A stretch of 64,000 nt of DNA, from positions 6,325,001 through 6,389,000 of the forward strand of contig NZ_FMHW01000002.1 of assembly GCF_900090325.1 (NCBI RefSeq), in the 5' to 3' direction. The notes beneath the pieces were generated by a model. That model was not told the origin of the DNA, made no database searches, and was given only the letters and a program-made list of their open reading frames with translations. Made by a program: the position numbers and the translations under genes. This document shows positions 23,813 to 33,535 of the stretch, piece by piece. The first letter of the stretch is position 1; every line of letters begins with the position of its first letter. Source of the DNA: Micromonospora pallida. Its GTDB lineage: Bacteria > Actinomycetota > Actinomycetes > Mycobacteriales > Micromonosporaceae.

Positions 23813-26266
23813 GTGGCACTGGCGCTCTACCGCAAGTACCGGCCGCGTACGTTCGCGGAGGTCATCGGGCAGGAGCACGTGACCGAGCCGCTGTCGCAGG
23901 CGCTGCGCAGCGGGCGGCTGAACCACGCGTACCTCTTCTCCGGCCCCCGGGGCTGTGGCAAGACCTCCAGCGCCCGGATCCTGGCCCGCTCGCTCAACTG
24001 CGAGCAGGGGCCCACCCCGGAACCGTGCGGGCAGTGCGGCTCCTGCCGGTCGCTGTCCAGCGACGGCGCCGGGTCGATCGACGTCATCGAGATCGACGCG
24101 GCCAGCCACGGTGGTGTGGACGACGCCCGCGAGCTGCGCGAGAAGGCGTTCTTCGCGCCGGCCAACAGCCGGTTCAAGATCTACGTCATCGACGAGGCGC
24201 ACATGGTCTCGTCGGCCGGCTTCAACGCCCTGCTCAAGCTGGTCGAGGAGCCCCCGGAGTACGTCAAGTTCATCTTCGCCACCACCGAGCCGGAGAAGGT
24301 CCTCGGCACGATCAAGTCGCGGACCCACCACTACCCGTTCCGGCTGATCCCGCCGAAGGTGCTCCGGCCGTACCTGGAGCAGCTTTGCGAGGCCGAGGGG
24401 GTCACGGTCGACCCGGCGGTCTTCCCGCTGGTGGTCCGGGCCGGTGGCGGCAGCGCCCGGGACAGTCTCTCCGTGCTCGACCAGCTCATCGCCGGGGCGG
24501 GACCGGAGGGGGTCAGCTACGCCCGGGCCGCTGCGCTGCTCGGCGTCACCGACTCCGCGCTGATCGACGAGATGTGCGACGCCCTGGCGGCCGGGGACGG
24601 CGCGGCGGCGTACGCCACCGTCGACCGGGTGGCCGAGGCCGGGCACGACCCTCGTCGGTTCGCCTCCGACCTGCTCGAACGTCTCCGTGACCTGATCGTG
24701 CTCCAGCAGGTGCCGGACGCCGCCGACAAGGGCCTGATCGACGGCCCGACCGACCAGGTCGAGCGGATGACCGCGCAGGCCCAGCGGCTCGGCCAGGCGA
24801 CGCTGTCCCGCTGCGCCGACATCGTGCACAACGGTCTGGTCGAGATGCGCGGCACCACCGGTCCCCGACTGCTGTTGGAGCTGATCTGCGCCCGGATGCT
24901 GCTGCCCGGCGCCGACGACTCCACCGGCGGCCTGCTGCAACGCCTGGAGCGGATGGAACGCCGGCTCACCCTGGGCGTTCCCGTCGCCGATGTCACGCCG
25001 GCTCCCGGACCGGCCCAGCCGGAGCCCGTCCCGGCCCGCACCGAGCCCACGCCAACCCACACCGAGGCCCCGGCGGCCGTGGTTCCGTCCGCGTCCGAGC
25101 CGGCCGCGCCGCGCCGGGTGGCACCGCCGGAGGCGGTGCTGCCCGATCCGGTCACCCCCGAGCCGCCCCGCCCCGACGCCCCGGCCTCCGGCACCCTCGA
25201 CGTTCATGCTGTGCGTAATGCCTGGCGAGACCGGATCCTGCCGTTGATCAAGCAGCGGAACAAGCGGGCCGGCGCCATGATCCAAGAGGCGTCGGTCGGT
25301 GAGCTGGAGGGCGACACGCTTGTTCTAAGTTTCAAGCACAGCTTCCATGCTCAGTCGTCGGCCGGGCATGCCGACCTCATAGGGCAGGCCGTCCAGGAGG
25401 TACTGGGCGGACGTTGGCAGATCCGCTGCGAGGTGGCCGGTGAGCGGGGCGGCTCCCGGGCATCCGCCGGGCCGTCCCGACCGGCTGCCACGCCGCCACC
25501 ACCTGCCGCGTCACCGCCCCCCGCCCGGCCCGCACCGACGCCGCCGGCGGCCCCGCAGCGGTCCAATCCGGCCGGGGCGGCGAGTCCGGCGTCGGCCGCC
25601 CGCCCGTCCGGGGACAGCGGTGGACCGGCCGCCGAGGAGGACTGGCCGGAGCCAGCCCGCCCGGGTGGTGCCGCCGCAGCCGCCACAGCTGCCACAGCCA
25701 GCGGGGCTGACGACTGGCCGGAACCCGCGCGCCCCGGCGGAGCCGATGGCTGGCCGGAACCTGCGCGTCCCGGCGGGGCGGCCGTCCCGGCTGGGCGGGC
25801 CGAACCGACCCCGTCGGGCGGAGCGGTCCCGCCGTCACCCCGGGCGGCCGATACCACGGCACCGGCCCGGCCTGCCGCGCCCGCGTCGCCGCCGGCACCG
25901 GCCGGCGGTGCCCCGGTGAGCAGCGGGCGCGCCGCCGCCCGGGCAGCCGCCGCGCGCGGGGCTGGTCGGACTGCGGAGCCGGCCCGGGGGGCACGCACCG
26001 ACGCGGCCCGGAAGACCGCCGACAGCGAGTTCGCCGGTGAACCGCCGTACGACCCGGACTACGACGGCCCGGTGCGCGGTGGTGGCCGGGTCAACGCGGC
26101 TCCGCCGCCGACGACCCCGAGTTACGAGGGATTCGACCCGGGGGACGAGCCACTCGACGACGTGATCGACGAGCGGGTCGCCCGGCAGTCCAGCGAGGAG
26201 CAGGCGGTGCAACTGCTCCGTGAGGTGTTCGGCGCGGAGAAGATCGCCGAGGTCGAGGCCCGGTAG
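23813..26266 (+). CDS. dnaX: DNA polymerase III subunit gamma/tau
   Basis: 817 residues. The clamp-loader ATPase occupies about 1-360: YRKYRPRTFAEVIGQEHV, P-loop GPRGCGKTSSA (about 44-54), zinc module CGQCGSCRS and VIDEAHMVSSAGFNALLK. The C-terminal tau region is long and Pro/Ala-rich, with three near-identical copies of WPEPARPGGA at about residues 610-660. It ends in a helical polymerase-binding tail (EEQAVQLLREVFGAEKIAEV). GTG 23813 has GAGAGGAGG upstream. No slippery frameshift site is evident, so only tau is expected. It heads the dnaX-ybaB-recR block. Confidence 0.96.
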   Translation: MALALYRKYRPRTFAEVIGQEHVTEPLSQALRSGRLNHAYLFSGPRGCGKTSSARILARSLNCEQGPTPEPCGQCGSCRSLSSDGAGSIDVIEIDAASHGGVDDARELREKAFFAPANSRFKIYVIDEAHMVSSAGFNALLKLVEEPPEYVKFIFATTEPEKVLGTIKSRTHHYPFRLIPPKVLRPYLEQLCEAEGVTVDPAVFPLVVRAGGGSARDSLSVLDQLIAGAGPEGVSYARAAALLGVTDSALIDEMCDALAAGDGAAAYATVDRVAEAGHDPRRFASDLLERLRDLIVLQQVPDAADKGLIDGPTDQVERMTAQAQRLGQATLSRCADIVHNGLVEMRGTTGPRLLLELICARMLLPGADDSTGGLLQRLERMERRLTLGVPVADVTPAPGPAQPEPVPARTEPTPTHTEAPAAVVPSASEPAAPRRVAPPEAVLPDPVTPEPPRPDAPASGTLDVHAVRNAWRDRILPLIKQRNKRAGAMIQEASVGELEGDTLVLSFKHSFHAQSSAGHADLIGQAVQEVLGGRWQIRCEVAGERGGSRASAGPSRPAATPPPPAASPPPARPAPTPPAAPQRSNPAGAASPASAARPSGDSGGPAAEEDWPEPARPGGAAAAATAATASGADDWPEPARPGGADGWPEPARPGGAAVPAGRAEPTPSGGAVPPSPRAADTTAPARPAAPASPPAPAGGAPVSSGRAAARAAAARGAGRTAEPARGARTDAARKTADSEFAGEPPYDPDYDGPVRGGGRVNAAPPPTTPSYEGFDPGDEPLDDVIDERVARQSSEEQAVQLLREVFGAEKIAEVEAR

Positions 26267-26341
26267 CAGCAACCACCGGGTAGGAGACCGGAGGGATGCG
26301 GGGGCCGGCGCAGCCGGCGAGGTCGTCGACCCGATGGGCCG

Positions 26342-27396
26342 CTACGGAATCCAGGCGGGCAGGCCGTGCGGGTGCGCCTCGGCGAGCAGCCGTTCCGGTC
26401 GGTCCCCGAGCCGGGCCCGCAGTTGGAAGCGGGAGGGGTCCGCCAGGCCCGGCTCGAACGACAGGTGCGCGACCGGCGCACCACTGCCGAGTAGCCGGTC
26501 GATCTCGGCGGTGACCCGCCGCCACTCGTCGGTCGGCACGTACTGCCGCATCACCGAGTGCCAGACCACGGTGAGCGTGCCGGGCTGCGGCTCGATGCCG
26601 GCCAGGAACTCTGCCGCGCCGGCCTGGACCACCGTTGCCGGCAGCCGTCCGGCCAGCTCCAGCGCCCCGGCCAGCCGGGCGGCGCGGGCGGTGTGCTCCG
26701 GCCAGACGTACGCCCGCAGCGCGAGCGCGCCGGCCGGGTCGATGGGGTCGATCGGGTCCGGGTCGCAGCCGATTCGCTCCACCACGGTCAGCGGCGCGTC
26801 GGCGGCCGTGCGGAGCCAGTCGGGGACGCGGTCACGCCAGGCGTCGGGGAGTCGGACCGGGGAGTCGGCCGGGCCGCAGGCGAAATCGTCCGCCTCGATC
26901 CGGAACCGGTCGGCGCGCAGGTTCAGCCCACCGCTCGTGCCCAGCTCGACCAGGCGTACCGGCCGGTCGCCCAGCTCGCCGAGGGCGTACAGCAGGCCGG
27001 TGAGCAGCAGGTTCGCCCGGCCGACCTCGTTGGTCTGCGGCGGGCGGCGCAGCCACTGCCGCAGGGTGTCCGGGGCGCCGGCGACGGTGGCCCGGAACGC
27101 CGTCCAGCAGGCGTCCGCGTCCGTCGGCCGGTACGCCCCACCGGCGCTCGGGTAGTACCGCGCCAGGTCCGGGGCGGCCCCGGTGAGCACCAGGGCGTGT
27201 ACGCCCCGAGTAGGCGCAGCGGCACGGCCGCGTCGGCGGGCGCGTCCTCGTACCCCTGGATCGTGGTGGCGCACGGCCCGCCGGCCCGGACGTCGGCGGC
27301 GGCCCGGACGAGCAGGTCGGCGTAGAGCCCGGCGGCCATCCCCGCGCACGCGTGGGCCTGTCGTTCCATAGTCGTGGCGGCCTGGTCCCGGGACAT
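26342..27396 (-). pseudogene. DUF2332 family protein, reading frame broken by one-base loss
   Basis: The first 65 residues (SRDQAATTMERQAHACAGMA up to PLRLLG) and the remainder (VHALVLTGAAPDLARYYPSA, then PPQTNEVGRANLLL) lie in adjacent frames. They join at the C-run 27204-27207. Adding one base there gives LLGGVHALVLTG, the expected DUF2332 sequence, and a 351-residue protein. ATG 27396 has an excellent GAGGAGG site. DUF2332 proteins are uncharacterised. Because several other genes here show the same kind of change, a sequence error is at least as likely as a true pseudogene. Confidence 0.85.
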
Positions 27397-27531
27397 CGTC
27401 GTCACCCTCCTCCTGGCCGTGATGATCCTCCGTCACGCGGCGTGGGGGAAAGCACCGCGCGGGGCGAGGCTGCTCACAGCGGTTAGGCTGGCGGACGGTC
27501 GAGTGAGCCGAGTGCGAGAAGGAGCCCGTCC

Positions 27532-27864
27532 GTGCGCCCAGGTGGACAGCCGAACATGCAGCAGATGCTGAAGCAGGCGCAGAAGATGCAGCAGCAGATC
27601 GCCAAGGCGCAGGCCGAGCTGGCCGAGGCGGAGCTGACCGGCACCGCCGGCGGTGGCCTGGTCACCGCGACCGTCTCCGGCTCCGGGGAGCTCAAGGCGA
27701 TCCGGATCGACCCGAAGGCGGTCGACCCGGAGGACGTGGAGACCCTCGAGGATCTCGTCGTCGCAGCCGTGCACAACGCCACCGAGGCGGCGCGGGAGCT
27801 GACCGACCAGAAGATGGGCCCGGTCACCGGCGGCATGGGTGGCCTCGGCCTGCCCGGGTTCTGA
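27532..27864 (+). CDS. YbaB/EbfC family nucleoid-associated protein
   Basis: 110 residues. The N-terminal helix is [20 protein letters not shown], and the core [20 protein letters not shown] is diagnostic of YbaB/EbfC. The C-terminus ends in a Gly/Met tail ([10 protein letters not shown]). These dimeric tweezers-like proteins bind DNA with little sequence preference. Genes of this family nearly always sit between dnaX and recR, as here. GTG 27532 has AAGGAG 7 nt upstream. recR follows after 8 bp in the same operon. Confidence 0.96.
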   Translation: MRPGGQPNMQQMLKQAQKMQQQIAKAQAELAEAELTGTAGGGLVTATVSGSGELKAIRIDPKAVDPEDVETLEDLVVAAVHNATEAARELTDQKMGPVTGGMGGLGLPGF

Positions 27865-27872
27865 GCCGCTGC

Positions 27873-28466
27873 ATGTACGAGGGTGCCATCCAGGACCTGA
27901 TCGACGAGCTGGGACGGCTGCCGGGCGTCGGCCCGAAGAGCGCCCAGCGGATCGCCTTCCACGTCCTGTCCGCCGACCCGGCCGACGTCAACCGGCTGGC
28001 CGGGGCGTTGCGCAAGGTCAAGGAGCTGGTGCGGTTCTGCACGAGCTGCTACAACGTCGCCGAGTCCGAGCAGTGCCGGATCTGCCGCGACCCGCGTCGT
28101 ACCGACGAGGTGCTCTGCGTGGTCGAGGAGCCCAAGGACGTGGTGGCGATCGAGCGGACCGGTGAGTTCCGGGGTCGCTATCACGTGTTGGGCGGGGCGA
28201 TCAACCCGCTGGAGGGGATCGGCCCGGACAATCTCCGGGTCCGGGAGCTGATGGCCCGGCTCGGCGCTGGCACCGTACGGGAGCTGATCCTGGCCACCGA
28301 CCCGAACACCGAGGGTGAGGCGACCGCGACGTACCTGGCCCTGATGGTCAAGCCGATGGGTATCGCGGTGACCCGGCTGGCCAGTGGCCTGCCGGTCGGC
28401 GGTGACCTGGAGTACGCCGACGAGATCACCCTCGGTCGCGCGTTCGAGGGGCGGCGCGCCGTCTGA
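27873..28466 (+). CDS. recR: recombination mediator RecR
   Basis: 197 residues, full length. It has the HhH motif ([20 protein letters not shown]), a four-Cys zinc finger ([17 protein letters not shown]), a Toprim domain ([20 protein letters not shown], then GATDP-like [13 protein letters not shown]) and the C-terminal Walker B-like [16 protein letters not shown]. It works with RecF/RecO to load RecA at gaps. It is cotranscribed with ybaB. Confidence 0.97.
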   Translation: MYEGAIQDLIDELGRLPGVGPKSAQRIAFHVLSADPADVNRLAGALRKVKELVRFCTSCYNVAESEQCRICRDPRRTDEVLCVVEEPKDVVAIERTGEFRGRYHVLGGAINPLEGIGPDNLRVRELMARLGAGTVRELILATDPNTEGEATATYLALMVKPMGIAVTRLASGLPVGGDLEYADEITLGRAFEGRRAV

Positions 28467-28718
28467 TACCGCCTACGGTGGACCGGCGCCAGCCACTCGG
28501 CGGCGTCGATCCACTGTGGTGGGACGGGGGCGTCCCGGTCTGACATGGCCGCGACGGCCTCGACGCGCGATGTAACAGATTCGCATAGGTGAACCGGGGC
28601 GAACCGCCGCAATCCAGGGCGGAAAAGCGAAGTGTCCGGCGCGCGTCGCAGCGGTAAAGACACGATCCGGTACCAACAGCTTCGTCAATAGTTCCGGGGG
28701 AGTCCGAACGGAGGCTAA

Positions 28719-28747
28719 GGTCACGGCCATCGGTGACCCCTGTCACC
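28719..28747. promoter_or_regulatory. paired dyads upstream of the ABC importer operon
   Basis: GGTCAC (28719-28724), GGTGAC (28732-28737) and GTCACC (28742-28747) form overlapping inverted repeats 38-66 bp before the importer start. They could be an operator. The 318-bp gap 28467-28784 shows no gene and no convincing -10/-35 pair otherwise. GAGGTGAAG precedes the ATG. Confidence 0.4.
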
Positions 28748-28784
28748 AGCATGTCCGTACCCCCTAGGACGAGGTGAAGCACCC

Positions 28785-30449
28785 ATGCGTGCACCCAGGT
28801 CGAAGGCCGCGCTGGCGGCCGTCGCGGCCGCGGCCCTCGCGGTAGCAGGCTGCGCCGAGAGTGACCGCGGCGACGATTCCGGCGGTAGCAAGAAGGACAC
28901 CCTCGTCTTCGGCGTCGCCGGAGACCCGAAGGTGCTCGACCCCAGCTTCGCCAGCGACGGTGAGTCGCTGCGCGTGGCGCGACAGGTCTTCGAGACCCTG
29001 GTCCGTCCGGAGGAGGGGGGCACCAAGGTCAGCCCCGGCCTCGCCGAGACCTGGACGCCGGACGCCACCGGCACGACCTGGACCTTCAAGCTCCGTTCCG
29101 GGGTGAAGTTCCACGACGGCACCGACTTCAACGCCGAGGCCGTCTGCGCCAACTTCGACCGCTGGTACAACGCCACGGGCCTCATGCAGAGCCCGGACGT
29201 GACCGCGTACTGGCAGGACGTCATGGGCGGCTTCGCCAAGAACGAGGACCCGGAGCTGCCGGCGAGCCTCTTCAAGTCCTGCACCGCCAAGGACGCCACC
29301 ACCGTCGACCTGGCCTTCACCCGGGTCTCCAGCAAGATCCCGGCCGCGCTGATGCTGCCGTCGTTCTCCATCCACAGCCCGACGGCGCTCAAGCAGTACG
29401 ACGCCAGCAACGTCGCGGGCAGCGCCACGGACATCAAGTACCCGTCGTACGCGATGGAGCACCCGACCGGCACCGGTCCGTTCAAGTTCAAGGCCTGGGA
29501 CGTCGCCAACAAGACGCTGACCCTGGAGCGGAACGAGGACTACGCCGGCACCAAGGCCAAGCTGAAGACCCTGATCTACAAGACCATCTCGGACGAGAAC
29601 GCGCGCAAGCAGGCGCTGCGCTCCGGTGACATCCAGGGGTACGACCTGGTCGGCCCGGCCGACGTCGAGCCGCTGAAGGGCGAGGGCTTCAACGTCCTCA
29701 CCCGGCCGGCCTTCAACATCCTCTACCTGGCGATCAACCAGAAGGGGAACCCGAAGCTGGCCGACGTGAAGGTCCGGCAGGCCATCGCGCACGCCCTGAA
29801 CCGGCAGGCGCTGGTCGACTCGAAGCTGCCCCCGGGCGCGAAGGTCGCGGAGAACTTCTTCCCGGACACCGTCGAGGGCTGGAACGGCAACGTCACCAAG
29901 TACGACTACAACCCGGAGAAGGCCAAGGCGCTGCTGGCCGAGGCGGGGGCGTCGAACCTGACCCTGAAGTTCCACTACCCGACCGAGGTCACCCGGCCGT
30001 ACATGCCGAACCCGAAGGACATCTTCGAGCTGCTCTCGGCGGACCTGAAGGCGGTCGGCATCACCGTCCAGCCGATCCCGCTGAAGTGGAGCCCGGACTA
30101 CCTCAACGCCACCACCTCGGGCAGCGCGCACGACATCCACTTCCTCGGGTGGACCGGTGACTACGGCGACGCCTACAACTTCATCGGCACCTTCTTCGAC
30201 CGGCCGAAGGACGAGTGGGGCTTCACCAACAAGCCGCTCTTCGACAAGTTCCAGAAGGCCGACACCACCGCCGACATCGCGGCCCGGACCGAGATCTACA
30301 AGGAACTGAACGCGGACATCATGAACTTCCTGCCGGGTGTGCCGATCTCGCACTCGCCGCCGGCGATCGTCTTCGGCAAGGACGTGACGGGCGTCAAGGC
30401 GAGCCCGCTCACCGACGAGCGGTTCTCCACCGCCGAGTTCAAGTCCTGA
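28785..30449 (+). CDS. ABC importer substrate-binding lipoprotein (peptide/nickel/opine type)
   Basis: 554 residues. The lipoprotein signal ends at LAVAGC (Cys23). The SBP_bac_5 (cluster C) domain follows, with the signature region GLAETWTPDATGTTWTFKLR and SGVKFHDGTDFNAEAVCANF, and later KVRQAIAHALNRQALVDSKL. Cluster C proteins bind di- or oligopeptides, nickel chelates, opines or oligosaccharides, and the ligand cannot be told from sequence. It is the first gene of a five-gene importer operon and is followed by a strong hairpin (30465-30496). Confidence 0.95.
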   Translation: MRAPRSKAALAAVAAAALAVAGCAESDRGDDSGGSKKDTLVFGVAGDPKVLDPSFASDGESLRVARQVFETLVRPEEGGTKVSPGLAETWTPDATGTTWTFKLRSGVKFHDGTDFNAEAVCANFDRWYNATGLMQSPDVTAYWQDVMGGFAKNEDPELPASLFKSCTAKDATTVDLAFTRVSSKIPAALMLPSFSIHSPTALKQYDASNVAGSATDIKYPSYAMEHPTGTGPFKFKAWDVANKTLTLERNEDYAGTKAKLKTLIYKTISDENARKQALRSGDIQGYDLVGPADVEPLKGEGFNVLTRPAFNILYLAINQKGNPKLADVKVRQAIAHALNRQALVDSKLPPGAKVAENFFPDTVEGWNGNVTKYDYNPEKAKALLAEAGASNLTLKFHYPTEVTRPYMPNPKDIFELLSADLKAVGITVQPIPLKWSPDYLNATTSGSAHDIHFLGWTGDYGDAYNFIGTFFDRPKDEWGFTNKPLFDKFQKADTTADIAARTEIYKELNADIMNFLPGVPISHSPPAIVFGKDVTGVKASPLTDERFSTAEFKS

Positions 30450-30464
30450 CCTGACGCAAGGAAC

Positions 30465-30496
30465 GCGGGCGGGCGCTGGTCACAGCGCCCGCCCGC
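30465..30496 (+). terminator. intra-operon hairpin after the binding-protein gene
   Basis: A perfect 14-bp stem GCGGGCGGGCGCTG (30465-30478) with its complement (30483-30496), loop GTCA, no T-run. Such stems after a binding-protein gene usually act as partial terminators or RNA stabilisers, so that the binding protein is made in excess over the permeases. Confidence 0.75.
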
Positions 30497-30523
30497 ATCC
30501 CTCCGCACCCCTTCGAGGCCGCC

Positions 30524-31528
30524 GTGTTCCGGTTCATCGTCAGACGCCTGCTCCAGCTGATACCCACGCTGTTCGGGCTCTCCATCCTGCTCTTCATCTG
30601 GCTGCGCCGACTGCCCGGCGGTCCGGAGACCGCGATCCTCGGTGAGCGGGGCACACCCGAGATGCGCGCCGCGATCCGCCGCAACCTCGGTCTCGACGAA
30701 CCGATCCTGACGCAGTACGCCAAGTTCATCCGCCGGATGGCCCAACTCGACCTGGGCACCTCGACCGCCACCAAGCGGGAGGTCACCACCGAGTTCCTCC
30801 AGCGTTTCCCCGGCACCGTCGAGCTGACCGTGATGGCCATGATCATCGCGATCGGCGTCGGCATCCCGCTGGGCTACCTGGCCGCCCGCCGTCGCGGCCA
30901 GCTCCTCGACCACCTGTCGGTCGGTGGCTCGCTGATCGGCATCTGCATTCCGGTCTTCTTCCTGGCCTACGTGCTCAAGGCGATCTTCGCGGAGAACCTG
31001 GGCTGGTTCCCCTCCAGCGGTCGGCAGGACCCGACCATCGAGGCGACCCGGATCACCAACTTCTTCGTCCTCGACGGGCTGATGACCCGAGAGTGGGACG
31101 CCGCCGCCGACGCCATCTGGCACCTGGTGCTCCCCGGCCTCGCGCTGGCGAGCATCCCGCTGGCCATCATCGTCCGGATCACCCGGGCCAGCGTCCTGGA
31201 GGTGCTCGGCGAGGACTTCGTCCGGACCGCCGAGGCCAAGGGCCTGACCGAGAGCGTGGTCCGGCGGCGGCACGTGCTGCGTAACGCCATGCTCCCGGTG
31301 GCCACCTCGATCGGTCTGCTCGCCGGCGGTCTGCTCTCCGGCGCGGTGCTCACCGAGACCGTCTTCGCCTTCAGCGGCATCGGGGCGTTCGTCGCCGAGT
31401 CGATCAGCCAGCGCGACTACCCCGTACTCATGGGCTTCATCCTGATCATCGCGGTGGTGTACGTACTGGTGAACCTGATAGTCGACCTCTCCTACAGCCT
31501 GATCGACCCGAGGGTGAGGGTGCGATGA
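30524..31528 (+). CDS. ABC importer permease, DppB type
   Basis: 334 residues starting at GTG 30524 (MFRFIVRRLLQLIPTLFGLS, the standard DppB/OppB opening). It has six predicted membrane helices and the EAA loop RTAEAKGLTESVVRRRHVLR with N-A-M-L-P. It pairs with the DppC-type permease, whose ATG overlaps its stop (ATGA). Confidence 0.95.
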   Translation: MFRFIVRRLLQLIPTLFGLSILLFIWLRRLPGGPETAILGERGTPEMRAAIRRNLGLDEPILTQYAKFIRRMAQLDLGTSTATKREVTTEFLQRFPGTVELTVMAMIIAIGVGIPLGYLAARRRGQLLDHLSVGGSLIGICIPVFFLAYVLKAIFAENLGWFPSSGRQDPTIEATRITNFFVLDGLMTREWDAAADAIWHLVLPGLALASIPLAIIVRITRASVLEVLGEDFVRTAEAKGLTESVVRRRHVLRNAMLPVATSIGLLAGGLLSGAVLTETVFAFSGIGAFVAESISQRDYPVLMGFILIIAVVYVLVNLIVDLSYSLIDPRVRVR

Positions 31529-32496
31529 CCATCACCCCTGGCAAGAAGCGCGAGAAGATCGACCGGCTCGCCGAACTCGCCGCCGTCCGCGACGACGAGC
31601 GCGGCGTCAGCCTCTGGCAGGAGGCGTTCCGGCGGCTGCGCAGCAACCCGGCCGCCATCGTCGGCGCGGCCATCTTCGTCCTGTTCGTCCTGGTCGCGGT
31701 CGTCGGCCCGTTCTTCGTGCCGTACGGACCGACCGACTCGATCGGCATCCGGGACGGCGTGGTCAAGTCCGGGCAGGGCATCATCCCCGGCCCCTCCGGC
31801 GACCACTGGCTCGGCTACGACCACCAGGGCCGGGACGTGTTCAGCCGGATGATCGTCGGGGCCCGGCAGACGCTCCTGGTCGGCGTGGTCTCCACCCTGA
31901 TCGGGCTTGCCGTCGGCGCGTTGATCGGTGGTATCGCCGGCGCCTCGGCCGGGCTCGGCGGACGCTGGGGCCGCTGGGTGGACAGCACCCTGATGCGTTT
32001 CGTCGACATGCTGCTGGCCCTGCCCAGCCTGCTGCTGGCGGTGAGCGTCGCCGCGCTGCTCGGGGCGAGCCTGACCACCGTGATGATCGCGGTCGGCGTG
32101 GTCTCCGTGCCGGTCTTCGCCCGACTGTTGCGCGGCTCGATGATCTCCCAGTCCAACAGCGACTACGTGCTGGCGGCGACCTCCCTCGGGGTGAAGCGGT
32201 CGCGGATCGCGCTGACCCACGTGGTGCCGAACTCGCTCGCCCCGGTGATCGTCCAGGCCACGCTGACCCTGGCCACCGCGATCATCGAGGCCGCCGCGCT
32301 CTCCTTCCTCGGTCTGGGCAACCCGGACTCGACCATCCCCGAGTGGGGGGTGATGCTCGCCGACGCGCAGCCGTACCTGGGCATCCGACCGGCGCTGGCG
32401 ATCTACCCGGCGGTCGCGATCATCATCACCGCGCTCGGTTTCACCCTGCTCGGTGAGGCGATGCGCGAGGCCCTCGACCCGAAGCTCCGGAAGTAA
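31525..32496 (+). CDS. ABC importer permease, DppC type
   Basis: 323 residues. The N-terminal region (SLWQEAFRRLRSNPAAIVGA) is typical of OppC/DppC. Next come GSDHxGRD-like LGYDHQGRDVFSRMIVGARQ and the EAA loop VLAATSLGVKRSRIALTHVV. Five or six membrane helices are predicted. It is translationally coupled to the upstream permease. It forms the heteromeric membrane channel with it and hands over to the ATPase gene after 16 bp. Confidence 0.95.
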   Translation: MTITPGKKREKIDRLAELAAVRDDERGVSLWQEAFRRLRSNPAAIVGAAIFVLFVLVAVVGPFFVPYGPTDSIGIRDGVVKSGQGIIPGPSGDHWLGYDHQGRDVFSRMIVGARQTLLVGVVSTLIGLAVGALIGGIAGASAGLGGRWGRWVDSTLMRFVDMLLALPSLLLAVSVAALLGASLTTVMIAVGVVSVPVFARLLRGSMISQSNSDYVLAATSLGVKRSRIALTHVVPNSLAPVIVQATLTLATAIIEAAALSFLGLGNPDSTIPEWGVMLADAQPYLGIRPALAIYPAVAIIITALGFTLLGEAMREALDPKLRK

Positions 32497-32512
32497 GGGA
32501 GAGGTCACCAAC

Positions 32513-33535
32513 ATGGCACTGCTCGACGTGGACGGCCTCTCCGTCACGTTCTCCCGGCGCGGCCAGCGGACCGTGCACGCCGTCGACGGGGTCTCCTTCT
32601 CGGTCGACGCCGGTGAGGTGGTCGGCCTGGTCGGCGAGTCCGGCTGCGGTAAGAGCGTCACCTCGCTGGCGATCATGGGTCTGCTGCCGAAGCACCGGGG
32701 CACCCGGATCGGCGGCAAGGCCGTCTTCGACGGAACCGACCTGCTCCAGCTCGACGACCGGTCCCGGCGCGACATCCGGGGTCGGGACGTGGCGATGATC
32801 TTCCAGGACCCGCTCTCCTCGTTGAACCCGGTGATCCCGATCGGGCTCCAGGTGACCGAGGTGCTCACCCGGCACCGGGGGATGAAGGGGGACGCGGCGG
32901 CGAAGGAGGCCGCCGAACTGCTCGACCGGGTCGGCATCCCCGACCCGAAACGGCGGCTCAAGGAGTACCCGCACCAGCTCTCCGGCGGAATGCGCCAGCG
33001 TGCCCTGATCGCCATGGCGGTGGCCTGCAAGCCCCGGCTGCTGATCGCCGACGAGCCCACCACCGCCCTGGACGTGACCATCCAGGCGCAGATCCTGGAA
33101 CTGCTCAAGGAACTGGTGCGCGACTCGAACACCGCGTTGGTGATGATCACCCACGACCTCGGGGTGGTCGCCGGCATGTGCGACACCATCAACGTGCTCT
33201 ACGGCGGCCGGGTGGTGGAGACCGCCCGCCGCCGGCCGCTGTTCGCCCAGCCCCGACACCCGTACACGGTGGGTCTGCTCGGCTCGGTGCCGCGCCTGGA
33301 CGCCGGACGCGGCGAGCGGCTGACCCCCATCCCCGGCTCGGTACGCGACCTGCTGCCGTGGCCGGACGGTTGCGCGTTCGCCCCGCGCTGCGCCCGACGG
33401 GTCGACGCCTGCGTGGGGGAGCCGCCCGAACTGGTGCTGACCCACGACGGCCGCAGCTACCGCTGCGTCAACCCGGCCCCGGTGCCGGGCAGCGAACCGC
33501 CCGCCGGCACCCGCCGTGAGGAGGACAAGGCGTGA
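32513..33535 (+). CDS. ABC importer ATPase, DppD type
   Basis: 340 residues. Walker [12 protein letters not shown], signature [14 protein letters not shown], Walker [15 protein letters not shown] and switch His ITHDLGVVA are all intact. The C-terminal oligo_HPY extension has the Cys cluster ([14 protein letters not shown], then YRC) that binds an iron-sulfur cluster or zinc in many DppD/DppF proteins. ATG 32513 follows GGGAGAGG. It would form a heterodimer with the DppF-type partner. Confidence 0.95.
   Translation: MALLDVDGLSVTFSRRGQRTVHAVDGVSFSVDAGEVVGLVGESGCGKSVTSLAIMGLLPKHRGTRIGGKAVFDGTDLLQLDDRSRRDIRGRDVAMIFQDPLSSLNPVIPIGLQVTEVLTRHRGMKGDAAAKEAAELLDRVGIPDPKRRLKEYPHQLSGGMRQRALIAMAVACKPRLLIADEPTTALDVTIQAQILELLKELVRDSNTALVMITHDLGVVAGMCDTINVLYGGRVVETARRRPLFAQPRHPYTVGLLGSVPRLDAGRGERLTPIPGSVRDLLPWPDGCAFAPRCARRVDACVGEPPELVLTHDGRSYRCVNPAPVPGSEPPAGTRREEDKA

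Noticed and set aside
23786..26266. Programmed frameshift in dnaX producing gamma
   Set aside because: No A/T-rich slippery heptamer followed by a stem was seen near the ATPase end, and none is expected in this GC-rich group.
28467..28784. Riboswitch upstream of the ABC importer
   Set aside because: I looked for conserved cores (cobalamin, TPP, SAM, glycine) and saw none. Only short dyads are present.
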